Shown: positions 35,127-44,503 of the stretch, one piece after another
How the letters are laid out: each line of letters begins with the position of its first letter
Numbering within the stretch: position 1 is the stretch's first letter
Assembly: GCA_019351895.1 (NCBI GenBank)
Contig: JABBOH010000031.1
Coordinates: 1 to 53,879 of the forward strand
Length of the DNA: 53,879 nt
Source: Pseudomonadota bacterium
GTDB lineage: Bacteria; Pseudomonadota; Alphaproteobacteria; Acetobacterales; Acetobacteraceae
Reading direction: 5' to 3'
Notes under the pieces: generated by a model
Told to the model about the DNA's origin: nothing
The model's input: only the letters and a program-made list of their open reading frames with translations
Databases searched by the model: none
Made by a program: the position numbers and the translations under genes

Positions 35127-35402
35127 TCAGCTAGCTACATGGGTCTGGATATAGTCCGTCAGGCTGCGCAGGGATTTAAAGATGCTGGCATTGTCGGCAT
35201 CGTCGGAACGCAGCTTCACCCCATAGCGCTGCGCCACCACGAGGGAGATTTCGAGCATGTCGATCGAATCTAGCCCAAGCCCCTCCTTGTACAGAGGCAG
35301 CTCCGGATCAATTGATGCGGCTGGGGCTTCCAGATTGAGAGTTGACACAATGAGGCTGGCAAGTTCGGCTTCGGCGCTGGTCTGAGAGGCGGAGCTGGGC
35401 AT
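35127..35402 (-). CDS. Acyl carrier protein
   Basis: A 91-aa carrier protein with the phosphopantetheine site GLGLDSIDML (Ser46) and a four-helix composition, ending LRSLTDYIQTHV. It carries the growing polyene as a thioester. ATG 35402 is preferred over the longer frame to 35519, which adds 39 atypical residues. It is the first gene of the 13-gene operon; the promoter should lie in 35403-35658. Known aryl polyene clusters usually encode two ACPs, and here only this one is present. No phosphopantetheinyl transferase gene occurs in the window. Confidence 0.9.
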   Translation of the reverse strand: MPSSASQTSAEAELASLIVSTLNLEAPAASIDPELPLYKEGLGLDSIDMLEISLVVAQRYGVKLRSDDADNASIFKSLRSLTDYIQTHVAS

Positions 35403-35658
35403 GACACCATCAATAAGACAAGCTGCCGAGATGGCAAGATAGCGGAACCAGGTATCCGCGGGGTTAGGCCGATGCGCAAGCTTGGCCGCGGTTCGGTTGC
35501 GAGATAGTCCTGGCCTCAAGCCGTGGGCAAGCGCTCATCGCGCGGAAACGTGTAGTTGCGCAATCTCGCCTTCGGCAAGTCGCCCCATACAGTTTGCTTA
35601 CCGCGCTCGCGGCCGGCAAAGCGGGCGCTTCAGCGCGGCAGTTTCAGGGACAGCATCG

Positions 35659-36309
35659 ATGGAAACGGAAGACAGAGCGATGCCGGTCGGGCGACGTGCC
35701 GTGCTGGGCACCGGTACGGCAGCCGTGTTCATCGCCGGCGTAGCTCCTGGGCCGGATGCTGCCGCCGGAGAAACCCGGGGCGAAGCCACCGTGGCGACAG
35801 TTACCGTGGAGCTTCACGTGAACGGGGCGTCCCACAGGCTCACCCTCGATCCGCGGACAACCTTGCTCGACGCCCTGCGGGAGCATCTCGCCCTGACCGG
35901 CAGCAAGAAGGGCTGCGACCATGGCCAATGCGGCGCCTGCACTGTCCTGCTGGACGGGCGACGCATAAACGCCTGCCTGACGCTCGCGGTGTTGCATGAC
36001 GGCCAGCCTGTCACGACCATCGAAGGCTTGGCGGATGGCGAGACGCTCCACCCGCTCCAGGCGGCCTTCATCGAACATGACGGATTTCAATGTGGATACT
36101 GCACGTCGGGGCAGATCTGCTCGGCAGCCGGCATGCTTGAGGAGAGCCGGGCCGGCATGCCGAGCTTCGTTACCGCGGACTTGGCCGAGCCGCAGCCGCC
36201 TCTGACGGATGATGAGATCCGCGAGCGCATGAGCGGAAATATCTGCCGCTGCGCCGCCTATCCGAACATCGTCGCCGCCATCAGGAAGGCGGCGGAGATC
36301 AGGGCATGA
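35659..36309 (+). CDS. paoA: Periplasmic aldehyde oxidoreductase, 2Fe-2S subunit
   Basis: A 216-aa PaoA-type subunit. The N-terminus is a likely Tat signal ([18 protein letters not shown]). Two Fe-S clusters follow: the plant-type motif [18 protein letters not shown] with a later Cys in RINACL, and the helical motif [13 protein letters not shown] with [10 protein letters not shown]. It passes electrons from the molybdenum site to the FAD subunit. ATG 35659 has an SD (AGGGA) and gives a full signal peptide. It overlaps the next gene by 4 nt. The operon points away from the polyene ACP gene. Confidence 0.92.
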   Translation: METEDRAMPVGRRAVLGTGTAAVFIAGVAPGPDAAAGETRGEATVATVTVELHVNGASHRLTLDPRTTLLDALREHLALTGSKKGCDHGQCGACTVLLDGRRINACLTLAVLHDGQPVTTIEGLADGETLHPLQAAFIEHDGFQCGYCTSGQICSAAGMLEESRAGMPSFVTADLAEPQPPLTDDEIRERMSGNICRCAAYPNIVAAIRKAAEIRA

Positions 36310-37286
36310 AGCCGTTTGCCTTCGAGCGCCCGGCGTCGGTCATGGATGCCGCAATCGCCGCCGCGGTGCCCGGCGCGAGCATCATCGCCGGCGGCACGAA
36401 CCTGCTCGACCTCATGAAGCTTCAGGTCGAGACGCCGTCGAGGCTCATCGACATCAACCGCCTCGCACTCGACAGGATCGAGCCGACCCCGGAGGGGGGC
36501 CTGCGCATTGGCACGCTGGTGCGCAACAGCGATATCGCCGCCGACATCCGCGTCCGGCAGCATTACGGGGTGTTGAGCCGCGCCCTGCTCGCGGGCGCCA
36601 GCGCGCAGGTACGGAACAAGGCGACGACCGGCGGCAACTTGCTGCAGCGGACGCGCTGCTACTACTTCTATGACATTTCAAAGCCTTGCAACAAGCGCCG
36701 TCCCGGCTCGGGCTGCGCCGCCATCGGCGGCTTCAACCGTATCCACGCCATCCTTGGCACCAGCCAATCCTGCATCGCCACGCATCCCTCGGACATGGCA
36801 GTGGCCATGCGCGTGCTTGATGCGGTGGTCGAGACCATAAAGCCGGACGGCTCCAAACGGGCGATCGCCATCGCGGGGTTTCACCGCCTGCCCGGCAGCA
36901 CGCCCCAGGTCGAGACCGTGCTGGAGCGCGGGGAGACGATCATCGCGGTCCGGCTACCGCCGCCGTTGCCGGGCGTCCACATCTATCGCAAGGTACGGGA
37001 TCGCGCGTCCTTCGCCTTTGCCCTCGTCTCGGTCGCGGCTGTGATCCAGATGGCGGGCGGTAGGATCCAGTCGGCGCGGCTTGCCTTCGGTGGGCTCGCC
37101 CATAAGCCGTGGCGGGTGCCAGCAGCCGAGCAGACGCTGGAAGGGGAAGCGCCATCGCCCGCTGTCTTCCAGGCGGCGGCGGATGCCGTCCTGGCGGGCG
37201 CCAAGGGCTTCGGCAGCAACGACTTCAAGATCCCGCTGACGCGCCGCACCCTGCACGCCGTGATGGCGCAAGCCACGCACAGCTGA
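36306..37286 (+). CDS. paoB: Periplasmic aldehyde oxidoreductase, FAD subunit
   Basis: A 326-aa FAD-binding subunit of the xanthine oxidase family ([18 protein letters not shown] is the FAD-binding start). It contains the insertion diagnostic of PaoB with Cys residues for an extra 4Fe-4S cluster: [19 protein letters not shown], then SGCAAIGGF and [13 protein letters not shown]. This distinguishes it from ordinary CoxM-like subunits. It has no signal of its own, as expected for export with PaoA by the Tat route. ATGA overlap with paoA. Confidence 0.92.
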   Translation: MKPFAFERPASVMDAAIAAAVPGASIIAGGTNLLDLMKLQVETPSRLIDINRLALDRIEPTPEGGLRIGTLVRNSDIAADIRVRQHYGVLSRALLAGASAQVRNKATTGGNLLQRTRCYYFYDISKPCNKRRPGSGCAAIGGFNRIHAILGTSQSCIATHPSDMAVAMRVLDAVVETIKPDGSKRAIAIAGFHRLPGSTPQVETVLERGETIIAVRLPPPLPGVHIYRKVRDRASFAFALVSVAAVIQMAGGRIQSARLAFGGLAHKPWRVPAAEQTLEGEAPSPAVFQAAADAVLAGAKGFGSNDFKIPLTRRTLHAVMAQATHS

Positions 37287-37298
37287 GGAGCGCGCCAG

Positions 37299-39506
37299 AT
37301 GGAGATGAACTCACCCATCGGCACGACGCCCCTCGATCGCGCGAGGGACGGGATCGTGGGCAAGCCGCTCGATCGGGTCGACGGCCGCTTGAAAGTCACT
37401 GGAGGCGCCAAATACGCGTACGAGGTCGCCCAGGCGCCCGAGGCACTGTACGGCTACGTCGTCCAGGCGACGATCGGCAAGGGCCGTATCACGGCGATCG
37501 ACAAGACAGCAGCGGAGGCAGCGCCCGGCGTGGTCCTGGTGCTGACGCATGAGAACGCACCGGAGCAGGCTCGGAACCGGAGAGCGCATCCGGTGCTGAA
37601 CAGCCCCGACATCGCCTATTACGGCCAGCCCGTGGCGCTGGTGGTGGCACGGAGCTTCGAAGAGGCGAGAGCCGGCGCCTATCTCGTGCGCGTCTCCTAC
37701 GAAGAGGCATCAGGCAGCTATACCCTGAAAGGCGGGCTGGGTCAGGCGCGCGTCCCAAGCGCGGGCTACTCCTCGCCGGAGAGTGCCGTCGGCGACTTTG
37801 CCGGCGTTTTTCCGAAAGCTCCGGTAAAGCTGGACGTGACCTACACGACGCCGCTCGAAACCCACGCGATGATGGAGCCGCATGCGACCCTCGCCGTCTG
37901 GGATGGCGACAGCCTCACGCTGCACACTTCGAACCAGATGCTTGACCAGGGCCGCGCCGCGGTGGCCCGGACTCTGCGGATGCCGGTCGGAAAGGTGAGA
38001 CTGATCAGCCGCTTCATCGGCGGGGGGTTTGGGGCCAAGCTCAGCGTGCAAGCCGACGCCATTCTGGCCGCGATCGCGGCCCGGCACCTCCACCATCCGG
38101 TCAAGGTGGCGCTCACGCGCGAGCAGATATTCAACGTCACGACCCACCGCTCCGACACTATCCAGCGCCTGAGGCTGGGGACTGACGAGACTGGCCGCAT
38201 CCTCGCCATCGGCCATGACGCCTATTCTGGCAACCTCCGGACCGAGAGCCAGTTCGAGGCGGCGGCGGATCAGACCCGCACACTCTACGCGGGCGCCAAC
38301 CGGCTGACGCGCAACCGGCTTGTGCCGCTGGATGCCCCCATTGCCTCCGCCATGCGCGCGCCCGGGGAGGCGGTCGGCCTGCTCGCGCTGGAATGCGCGA
38401 TGGATGAGTTGGCATACCGGCTGGACATCGACCCCATCGAGCTGCGGATCCGCAACGAACCCGCGGAGGACCCGGAGAAGCATATTCCCTTCTCCAGCCG
38501 CCATCTGGTGGAGTGTTACCGGGCGGGCGCGGAGCGCTTCGGCTGGAACAAACGCCAACCGAGGCCCGGGCAGGTTCGGCAGGACCAGTGGCTCATCGGC
38601 ATAGGCATGGCGGCGGCGACACGCGGCAACGTGCTCGTGCCGTCGAGCGCCAGCGTCCGCATGGGGCCGGACGGGATCGCGATCGTGAAGATGGCGATGA
38701 CCGATATCGGCACCGGCAGCTATACGATCCTCACCCAGATTGCGTCCGAGCTGCTCGGAGTACCTCCCGACCGGGTGCGGATGGAATTGGGCGACACCGC
38801 CTATCCCGAGGCGGCGGGTTCCGGCGGCTCCTTCGGCGCCGCGAGTTCTGGCTCCGCGCTCTATGTCGCCTGCGAGCGTCTGCGCGCCGTCTTCGCGGAT
38901 CGGGCAGGGTTGGACACCGACAAGGCGGAGTTCCGCGACGGAATGATCGTTCTGGGCGGCAAGGCGGTTGTGCTTGCGAGCCTCGTGGGTGCCTCCGGCA
39001 TCGAAGTCCGAGGCGAGATCAGGCCGGGCGACATGAGCAGGAAGTATTCGCAACAGTCGTATGGCGCACAATTCGCCGAGGTCGCGGTCGATGGCGATAC
39101 CGGGGAGGTCCGGCTAAGGCGGATGCTCGGCGTGTTTACCGCCGGACGCATTCTAAACGAAAAGACGGCCCGGTCGCAGGCGATCGGCGGCATGGTCTTC
39201 GGCGTCGGTGCCGCGCTTGAGGAGGCGGTGGTGCTCGATCCACGGTTCGGCGCCTACTATGTGAACCATAACCTCGCTGATTATCTTGTCCCGGTTCATG
39301 CCGACCTGCCCCACGTGGATGCGGTTTTTCTGCCTGAACTTGACGACCGCACCAATCCGCTGAAGGCGAAGGGTGTCGGTGAACTCGGCATCTGCGGCGC
39401 CGGCGCGGCCGTCGCGAACGCGATCTACAATGCCTGCGGCGCGCGCATCCGCGACTTTCCCATCACGCTGGACAAGGTGATGTCGGCGCTCCCGGCGCAG
39501 GCCTGA
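37299..39506 (+). CDS. paoC: Periplasmic aldehyde oxidoreductase, molybdenum subunit
   Basis: A 735-aa molybdopterin-cytosine-dinucleotide-binding subunit, the same length class as E. coli PaoC. Motifs include FIGGGFGAKLSV, AMRAPGEAVGLLALE and the catalytic Glu695 in KGVGELGICGAG. The family oxidises aromatic and other aldehydes to carboxylic acids. SD GGAGCGCGCCAG precedes the ATG, 12 nt after paoB. No paoD/xdhC-like maturation gene follows, so insertion of the cofactor must rely on a gene outside the window. It ends 58 nt from the convergent aldo/keto reductase gene. Confidence 0.94.
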   Translation: MEMNSPIGTTPLDRARDGIVGKPLDRVDGRLKVTGGAKYAYEVAQAPEALYGYVVQATIGKGRITAIDKTAAEAAPGVVLVLTHENAPEQARNRRAHPVLNSPDIAYYGQPVALVVARSFEEARAGAYLVRVSYEEASGSYTLKGGLGQARVPSAGYSSPESAVGDFAGVFPKAPVKLDVTYTTPLETHAMMEPHATLAVWDGDSLTLHTSNQMLDQGRAAVARTLRMPVGKVRLISRFIGGGFGAKLSVQADAILAAIAARHLHHPVKVALTREQIFNVTTHRSDTIQRLRLGTDETGRILAIGHDAYSGNLRTESQFEAAADQTRTLYAGANRLTRNRLVPLDAPIASAMRAPGEAVGLLALECAMDELAYRLDIDPIELRIRNEPAEDPEKHIPFSSRHLVECYRAGAERFGWNKRQPRPGQVRQDQWLIGIGMAAATRGNVLVPSSASVRMGPDGIAIVKMAMTDIGTGSYTILTQIASELLGVPPDRVRMELGDTAYPEAAGSGGSFGAASSGSALYVACERLRAVFADRAGLDTDKAEFRDGMIVLGGKAVVLASLVGASGIEVRGEIRPGDMSRKYSQQSYGAQFAEVAVDGDTGEVRLRRMLGVFTAGRILNEKTARSQAIGGMVFGVGAALEEAVVLDPRFGAYYVNHNLADYLVPVHADLPHVDAVFLPELDDRTNPLKAKGVGELGICGAGAAVANAIYNACGARIRDFPITLDKVMSALPAQA

Positions 39507-39564
39507 TCTCGCTCTCCACGGCACGTTTCGGGTTGGTCCGGCGGCGGTCCGGCTAACGTTGCGC

Positions 39565-41025
39565 TTACAACTGGGCCTCGGCCTCTATTTCCACGTCGTA
39601 GCCACCGATCAGGTTGCCGGCCTGAATGAGCGTGTTGGCCGGCAGCACGGCGCCGAACACACGGCCATGCGCGCGGGATACAGGCTCCCATGAGGCGGCA
39701 TCGCGGAGGTAGATACGCGTGCGGACCACATCCTCCATCCGGCCACCTAGGGCCGCGATCGCGGCCGCGATCTTGTCCAGGATGTAGGTCGTCTGCGCGC
39801 CCGCATCGCCCGGCGCGACACAGCGGTCGGCGCCGTGGGTTGCGGTCGTGCCCGACACGCAGATCCGGTTGCCGACGCGGATCGCCCGGCTGTAGCCCGC
39901 GAGCGGCTCCCACATACTGCCCGAGGAGACGCGCGACCGGTCAGGGCGGCCCGGGACCGGCTCCGCCTGATAGACATGCGGAATGGTCGCGAGATGGTGG
40001 CTGAGATCGCCGGAAGCGGTGAGAAACGGCGGCCGCCGATACTCGTCGCCGCAATCGCCGGGGATAGGCGTCGTCGCCGCGAAGGCCTCGCCGAGCAGCG
40101 CCCGGTCAGACGCATCGAGGCTGAAGGCAAAGACCCGGCCGTTGTCGGCCCGGTGCTCGCGTTCGGTGATGCGGGCGCCGATGATCGCCGCCGCCACCGC
40201 CGGGTGATCCAGCACCCAGCGTGTCGCCACATTGGCGACGGAGACGCCGTGCTTGCGGGCGATCTCGGCGGCAGCGCCGAGGATGCCCTGGAAGGCCGCC
40301 CATCCGCCGGCCGCGTCGATGAAGCGCTTGTATTTCGAACGGCTCCAATCCGGCACCGCCGCCGGTTCGGGCCGCCCGAGCCAACGCTCCGACAGGAACC
40401 CGCCGCACAGCGTGCCGTAGGCAAGAAGCCGCACGCCAGTGCGCGCGCAGAGTTTGGACAGCGGCCCGGCGGCGCGGCGGTCGAGCAGCGAGAACGACAC
40501 CTGATTAGTCGCCAAGGGTATGCCGTCGGCGAGAGCCAGCGCCAGATGCGCCGCATCGAAATTGGTGACGCCGATGGCGCCGATCAGGCCTTCCCGCCGG
40601 AGCTTCTCCATCTCGTGCAGCGCGTCGAGCCAGGCTGGATGCTCGAAGCTCCACCAATGGAACTGGAGAAGATCGACGCGCGATACACCGAGCCGGTCCA
40701 GCCGCGCCTGCACACCCGCGCGGACGACGGCCGCGGTCATCGGTCCCGGCGCGGGGCACCACTTGGTGAAGGCGAGGGGGCGCGGGCCCGGGCCGGTATG
40801 GCGCGCCAGCAGCCGGCCCATGATGAGTTCGGCACTGCCGTAGTGGTCGGCCATGTCGAAGGTTTCGAAGCCCGTCGCCGCATAGGCGCCGAGGGCGTCG
40901 GCGGCCGTCTCGGGGTCCAGAACGCGCCCGTCCTTCTCGATATCCGCGACCTGCCAGAGGCCGCATATCAGACGGTTCAACGCGAGCCCGGTCGGAAGCT
41001 GAGTGCGCTCAACGGCGATCGGCAT
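39565..41025 (-). CDS. Aldo/keto reductase-RidA fusion protein
   Basis: A 486-aa two-domain protein. Residues 1 to about 335 form an aldo/keto reductase (MADHYGSAE with Asp/Tyr, LAFTKWCP with Lys, LLQFHWW with His, and AAIIGAR near the NADPH site). Residues about 360-486 form a RidA/YjgF domain (YSRAIRVGNRICVSGTTA to GGYDVEIEAEAQL). At the RidA position of the deaminase Arg (PARS in classical RidA) it has PANT, so imine hydrolysis is unlikely and the domain may bind a ligand. It follows livM with a 17-nt overlap and is thus part of the ABC operon. The AKR half resembles the separate reductase at 45052-46101. Confidence 0.9.
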   Translation of the reverse strand: MPIAVERTQLPTGLALNRLICGLWQVADIEKDGRVLDPETAADALGAYAATGFETFDMADHYGSAELIMGRLLARHTGPGPRPLAFTKWCPAPGPMTAAVVRAGVQARLDRLGVSRVDLLQFHWWSFEHPAWLDALHEMEKLRREGLIGAIGVTNFDAAHLALALADGIPLATNQVSFSLLDRRAAGPLSKLCARTGVRLLAYGTLCGGFLSERWLGRPEPAAVPDWSRSKYKRFIDAAGGWAAFQGILGAAAEIARKHGVSVANVATRWVLDHPAVAAAIIGARITEREHRADNGRVFAFSLDASDRALLGEAFAATTPIPGDCGDEYRRPPFLTASGDLSHHLATIPHVYQAEPVPGRPDRSRVSSGSMWEPLAGYSRAIRVGNRICVSGTTATHGADRCVAPGDAGAQTTYILDKIAAAIAALGGRMEDVVRTRIYLRDAASWEPVSRAHGRVFGAVLPANTLIQAGNLIGGYDVEIEAEAQL

Positions 41026-42001
41026 GGGGCAGCCTCTGTCGAAGACGGGAACCTGGAAGGAGATGGCGCGAGACGATGCGGACCTCGCCGAGGATCCCGC
41101 GCGGCCGCAGCAGCAGGATCGCGCAGAGTGCCACGCCGATCAGGACGATCTGGAGAGACGCCGTGCGCGCCTGTTGATCCGCCGGGACGACCGCCGCGAT
41201 GGCACTGGCGGACAGCGCCCAGATGCCCCAGACGACGATGGCGCCGAGGATGGCGCCGCGATTGTTCCCCGAGCCGCCGACGATCAGCATCACCCAGACC
41301 TGGAAGGTCAGCATCGGCAGATAGTTGTCGGGGGCGATGAAGCCAATGAAGTGGCCCTGCGCCGCGCCGCCCAGCCCCATGATCGCGCCGCCGATGGCGA
41401 AGGCCTGCAACCTGAACCGGGTGGCGTTCTTGCCGAGGGCAAGCGCCGCCGTCTCGTCCTCGCGAATGGCGCGGAGGACACGGCCCCAGGGGCTGCGCCC
41501 CAACCGCTCCAGCGCGAGGTAAAGGGCGAGTACTACCGCCGCCATGACCGCGAGGTTGAGCGCGCCGAAGCGGGCCGGATCATGCGCTGAGGCGGCAAAG
41601 GGCCTCGGGATGAAGGCGATGCCGAGTGCTCCGCCGGTGATCGGCTGCAGGTTGAGCAGGCAGAGTTGCACCACGACGGCAAAGCCGAAGGTCGCGATGG
41701 CGAGGTAATCTGCCCGCAGGCGGAGCGTCAGCCAGCCGACGCAGAGGGTCGCAAGGCCGGCCGCGAGCGCCGCGCCGAGCCAGCCGGCCAAGATCGGCAG
41801 GCCGAAGCCGCCGATGTGCTCGGCCGAATGGGGGGTCGTGAGGAGGGCCGAAACATAGGCGCCGAGGCCCACGAAACCGGCGACGCCGACGTTGAACAGT
41901 CCGGTCTGGCCCCATTGGACGTTCAGGCCGAGGCAGATGATCGCGTAGGTCAGGGCGACCGTCGTGAAGAAGGCGCCGTAGCTGAACAGATGGAGGATCA
42001 T
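41009..42001 (-). CDS. livM: Branched-chain-type ABC permease LivM
   Basis: A 330-aa permease with about 8-9 hydrophobic segments. CLGLNVQWGQTGLFNVGVAGF and GRVLRAIREDETAALALGKN (the EAA-like loop) are typical of LivM. It forms the channel with LivH. ATG 42001 overlaps the livH stop by 4 nt; the open frame upstream to 42286 is unrelated. Its 3' end overlaps the fusion reductase start by 17 nt. Confidence 0.93.
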   Translation of the reverse strand: MILHLFSYGAFFTTVALTYAIICLGLNVQWGQTGLFNVGVAGFVGLGAYVSALLTTPHSAEHIGGFGLPILAGWLGAALAAGLATLCVGWLTLRLRADYLAIATFGFAVVVQLCLLNLQPITGGALGIAFIPRPFAASAHDPARFGALNLAVMAAVVLALYLALERLGRSPWGRVLRAIREDETAALALGKNATRFRLQAFAIGGAIMGLGGAAQGHFIGFIAPDNYLPMLTFQVWVMLIVGGSGNNRGAILGAIVVWGIWALSASAIAAVVPADQQARTASLQIVLIGVALCAILLLRPRGILGEVRIVSRHLLPGSRLRQRLPHADRR

Positions 42002-42909
42002 TCCGGCCGTCCGAACAGGCCTTGCGGGCGCAGGAGAAGGATCGCGACGAGGATCACGAAGGCGACCGCCGCACGCCATTCGGCGCCGAAGACCTGCACC
42101 GTCAGCGCCTCGGCCAGACCGACGATGAGGCCCGCGATCATCGCGCCCGGCACGCTGCCGATACCGCCCAGGATGGCGGCGGCGAACAGCGGGAGCAGCA
42201 GGTCGAGCCCCATCTCCGGGCGGATCTGCACGATGAGCCCGGTCATGATGCCCGCGACGGCGGCGAGGCCCGCGCCCAGGATCCACACCATGCGGACCAC
42301 GCTCCGGATATCGATGCCGACGATGCCGGACAGCTGCGGGTTCTCACTGACGGCGCGCATGGAGCGGCCGATGGCCGTGCGCGTCAGCAGAAGATGCACG
42401 GCCAGGGCCAGCACCGCCGCCACGCCGAGGCAGAGCAGCTGATCGGGTGTGGCGCGCATGCCGCCGCCGAGCCGCATCGCGATCTGGAGGTTGGTCGTGT
42501 AATAGTCCGGCCGCGAGGTGAAGATGAACTCGAGCAGGTTGCGCAGGGCGAGCGCCGCGCCGAAGCTCGCCATGACAAGGATGATGACCGCACCTCGCCG
42601 GCTGCGCAGCGGGCGGAACAGGACGGCATCGACCAGCAAGGCGAGCCCGGCCGTTAGCGCCACAGAGGCGACGGCCGCGATCGGCAGCGACCAGCCGAAG
42701 GAGAAGGGACCGATAGGGGCCGCAAGGCCGCCCGAGAGGTAGCCGAGCAGGCCGCTGACGGCGAAGGCGAAGTAGGCGCCCCAGGAGATGAACTCCCCAT
42801 GCGCGAAATTCGCGAAGCGCAGGATGGAGTAGGTCAGCGTCACGCCGATGGCGCCGAGCCCGATCATGGCTCCCGAGATCAGACCGTCCACCAGGATCTG
42901 CGGGCTCAC
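41998..42909 (-). CDS. livH: Branched-chain-type ABC permease LivH
   Basis: A 303-aa permease with about 8 hydrophobic segments. DGLISGAMIGLGAIGVTLTY, RFANFAHGEFISWGAY and GRSMRAVSENPQLSGIVGID are standard LivH features. It pairs with LivM in an importer for amino acids, amides or small carboxylates. It overlaps the livF stop by 4 nt. Confidence 0.94.
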   Translation of the reverse strand: MSPQILVDGLISGAMIGLGAIGVTLTYSILRFANFAHGEFISWGAYFAFAVSGLLGYLSGGLAAPIGPFSFGWSLPIAAVASVALTAGLALLVDAVLFRPLRSRRGAVIILVMASFGAALALRNLLEFIFTSRPDYYTTNLQIAMRLGGGMRATPDQLLCLGVAAVLALAVHLLLTRTAIGRSMRAVSENPQLSGIVGIDIRSVVRMVWILGAGLAAVAGIMTGLIVQIRPEMGLDLLLPLFAAAILGGIGSVPGAMIAGLIVGLAEALTVQVFGAEWRAAVAFVILVAILLLRPQGLFGRPE

Positions 42910-43664
42910 GTCGCCATCGCCTCGCGGCTGTGGCGCGCGCCAAGGTAGAGTTCGGCCACGACCGGATCATCGCCGAGTGTCGCGGCGGGGCCCTCATGGG
43001 CGACCCGGCCCTCGACCAGGACAAGCGCGCGCCCAGCGACGCCGAGCGCTGCCTTCACGTTCTGCTCGACCAGAACGGTGGTGACGCCGCTTCGGTTGAT
43101 TGCCCGCAGTCGCGCAAACACGTCGCCGACGACCTTGGGCGAAAGTCCGGCGGAAGGCTCGTCGAGGATGAGGATCGAGGGCTTGACGACGAGCGCCCGC
43201 GCGACCGCCAGCATCTGCCGCTGTCCGCCCGAGAGCTGTCCCGCGCGGCGGCGCGGGCGGGCCGAGAGGTCGGGGAACATGTCGTAAAGCGCCGCGATGC
43301 GTGCTTGCCGCTTGTCCTTCGGCAAGATGGCCGCCGCAAGCTGGAGATTCTCCTGGATCGAGAGCGTGGTGAAGATGTTCTCGGTTTGCGGGACGAAAGC
43401 AAGGCCCTGGCGGACCCTTGTATGCGCCGGGGACGCCGTTATGTCCTGGCCGTCGAGCCGAATGGCCCCGCCATGCACGGGCACGAGGCCTGCGATGGCC
43501 TTGACGAGCGTCGACTTGCCCGCGCCGTTGGGGCCAAGCACGGTTAGGAACTCGCCCCGCATCACCGAGAGGTCGATGCCCCGGATGATCGGCAGATCAC
43601 GTTCATATCCGGCTACGAGTGCTTGGGTTGTCAGGACAATCGGCGGAGCCTGCGGAGCAGTCAC
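42906..43664 (-). CDS. livF: Branched-chain-type ABC ATPase LivF
   Basis: A 252-aa ATPase: Walker A GPNGAGKST, signature LSGGQRQ, Walker B SILILDEPSAGLSP. GTG 43664 makes a GTGA overlap with livG and begins the canonical protein; the frame stays open to 44090 only by chance through livG. It forms a heterodimer with LivG to power the importer. Confidence 0.94.
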   Translation of the reverse strand: MTAPQAPPIVLTTQALVAGYERDLPIIRGIDLSVMRGEFLTVLGPNGAGKSTLVKAIAGLVPVHGGAIRLDGQDITASPAHTRVRQGLAFVPQTENIFTTLSIQENLQLAAAILPKDKRQARIAALYDMFPDLSARPRRRAGQLSGGQRQMLAVARALVVKPSILILDEPSAGLSPKVVGDVFARLRAINRSGVTTVLVEQNVKAALGVAGRALVLVEGRVAHEGPAATLGDDPVVAELYLGARHSREAMAT

Positions 43665-44452
43665 GCCGTGCTGCCGAGATAGGCGCGGAGCACGGCGGGA
43701 TCGCGGGCGACTTCGCCGGGCGTTCCCTGTGCCAGAAGCCTGCCCGTCGCCATGACGGCGACGCGGCTGCACAGCCGGGCGACCATCTCCATGTTGTGCT
43801 CGATCAGCAGGATCGTGCGGCCCTGCGCATGGAGGGCTTGAACCCTGTCGATGATCAGCTCCAAAAGTGCGGGGTTGACGCCGGCCGCCGGTTCGTCGAG
43901 CAGGATCGCCTGCGGGTCCGCCATCAGGATGCGCGCGAGTTCCAGAAGCTTGCGCTGTCCGCCTGACAGCACCCGGGCGGGTTCGAGCGCGAGCGGCGTC
44001 AGGCGCAGGAAGTCGAGCAGCCCGCGTGCCTTTTCGACCGCAGCCTTCTCCTCGGTCGCCACCCGACGGGGGCGAAGGAAGTTCACCCAAAGTCTCTCGC
44101 CCGATTGACCTTGGCCGCCGGTCAGAACATTCTCCAGCACTGTCATCTCGCCGAACGGCCGCGGGATCTGGAAGGTCCGGCCAAGGCCGTGTGCGATCCG
44201 CGTCTCCGGGCCTTCACTGGAGATATCCGCCCCGTCCATGATGATTTCGCCTGAGGTTGGCCTCAGGCTGCCCGCGAGCAGGTTGAACATTGTGCTCTTG
44301 CCAGCCCCGTTGGGTCCGATGAGACCCACCATCTCGCCCCGCGCGAGCGCGATCGACATCCCGTCAACCACACGCATGCCGCCGAACTGCTTCACGAGAT
44401 CCCGGGCCTCGATAAATGGAGCCTCGCCGGCTACAGCGTCCATCGGTGGCAT
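43661..44452 (-). CDS. livG: Branched-chain-type ABC ATPase LivG
   Basis: A 263-aa ATPase: Walker A GPNGAGKST, signature LSGGQRKLLELAR, Walker B QAILLDEPAAGVNP and the LivG-type C-terminus. It is the first gene of the five-gene operon livG-livF-livH-livM-reductase fusion. Its start region faces the divergent TIGR04076/reductase/binding-protein operon across 238 nt, so both should respond to the same regulator. Confidence 0.95.
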   Translation of the reverse strand: MPPMDAVAGEAPFIEARDLVKQFGGMRVVDGMSIALARGEMVGLIGPNGAGKSTMFNLLAGSLRPTSGEIIMDGADISSEGPETRIAHGLGRTFQIPRPFGEMTVLENVLTGGQGQSGERLWVNFLRPRRVATEEKAAVEKARGLLDFLRLTPLALEPARVLSGGQRKLLELARILMADPQAILLDEPAAGVNPALLELIIDRVQALHAQGRTILLIEHNMEMVARLCSRVAVMATGRLLAQGTPGEVARDPAVLRAYLGSTA

Positions 44453-44503
44453 GAGGCTCTCATCGGTCGCACGTCCAAGATAATCGGTGTTTGATCACAA
44501 ATA

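Noticed and set aside
37710-39071. 453-codon minus-strand frame antisense to paoC
   Set aside because: Typical GC-rich shadow; paoC is a clear family member over its full length.
42002-42286. Upstream extension of livM
   Set aside because: Arg/Gly-rich out-of-frame reading of livH.
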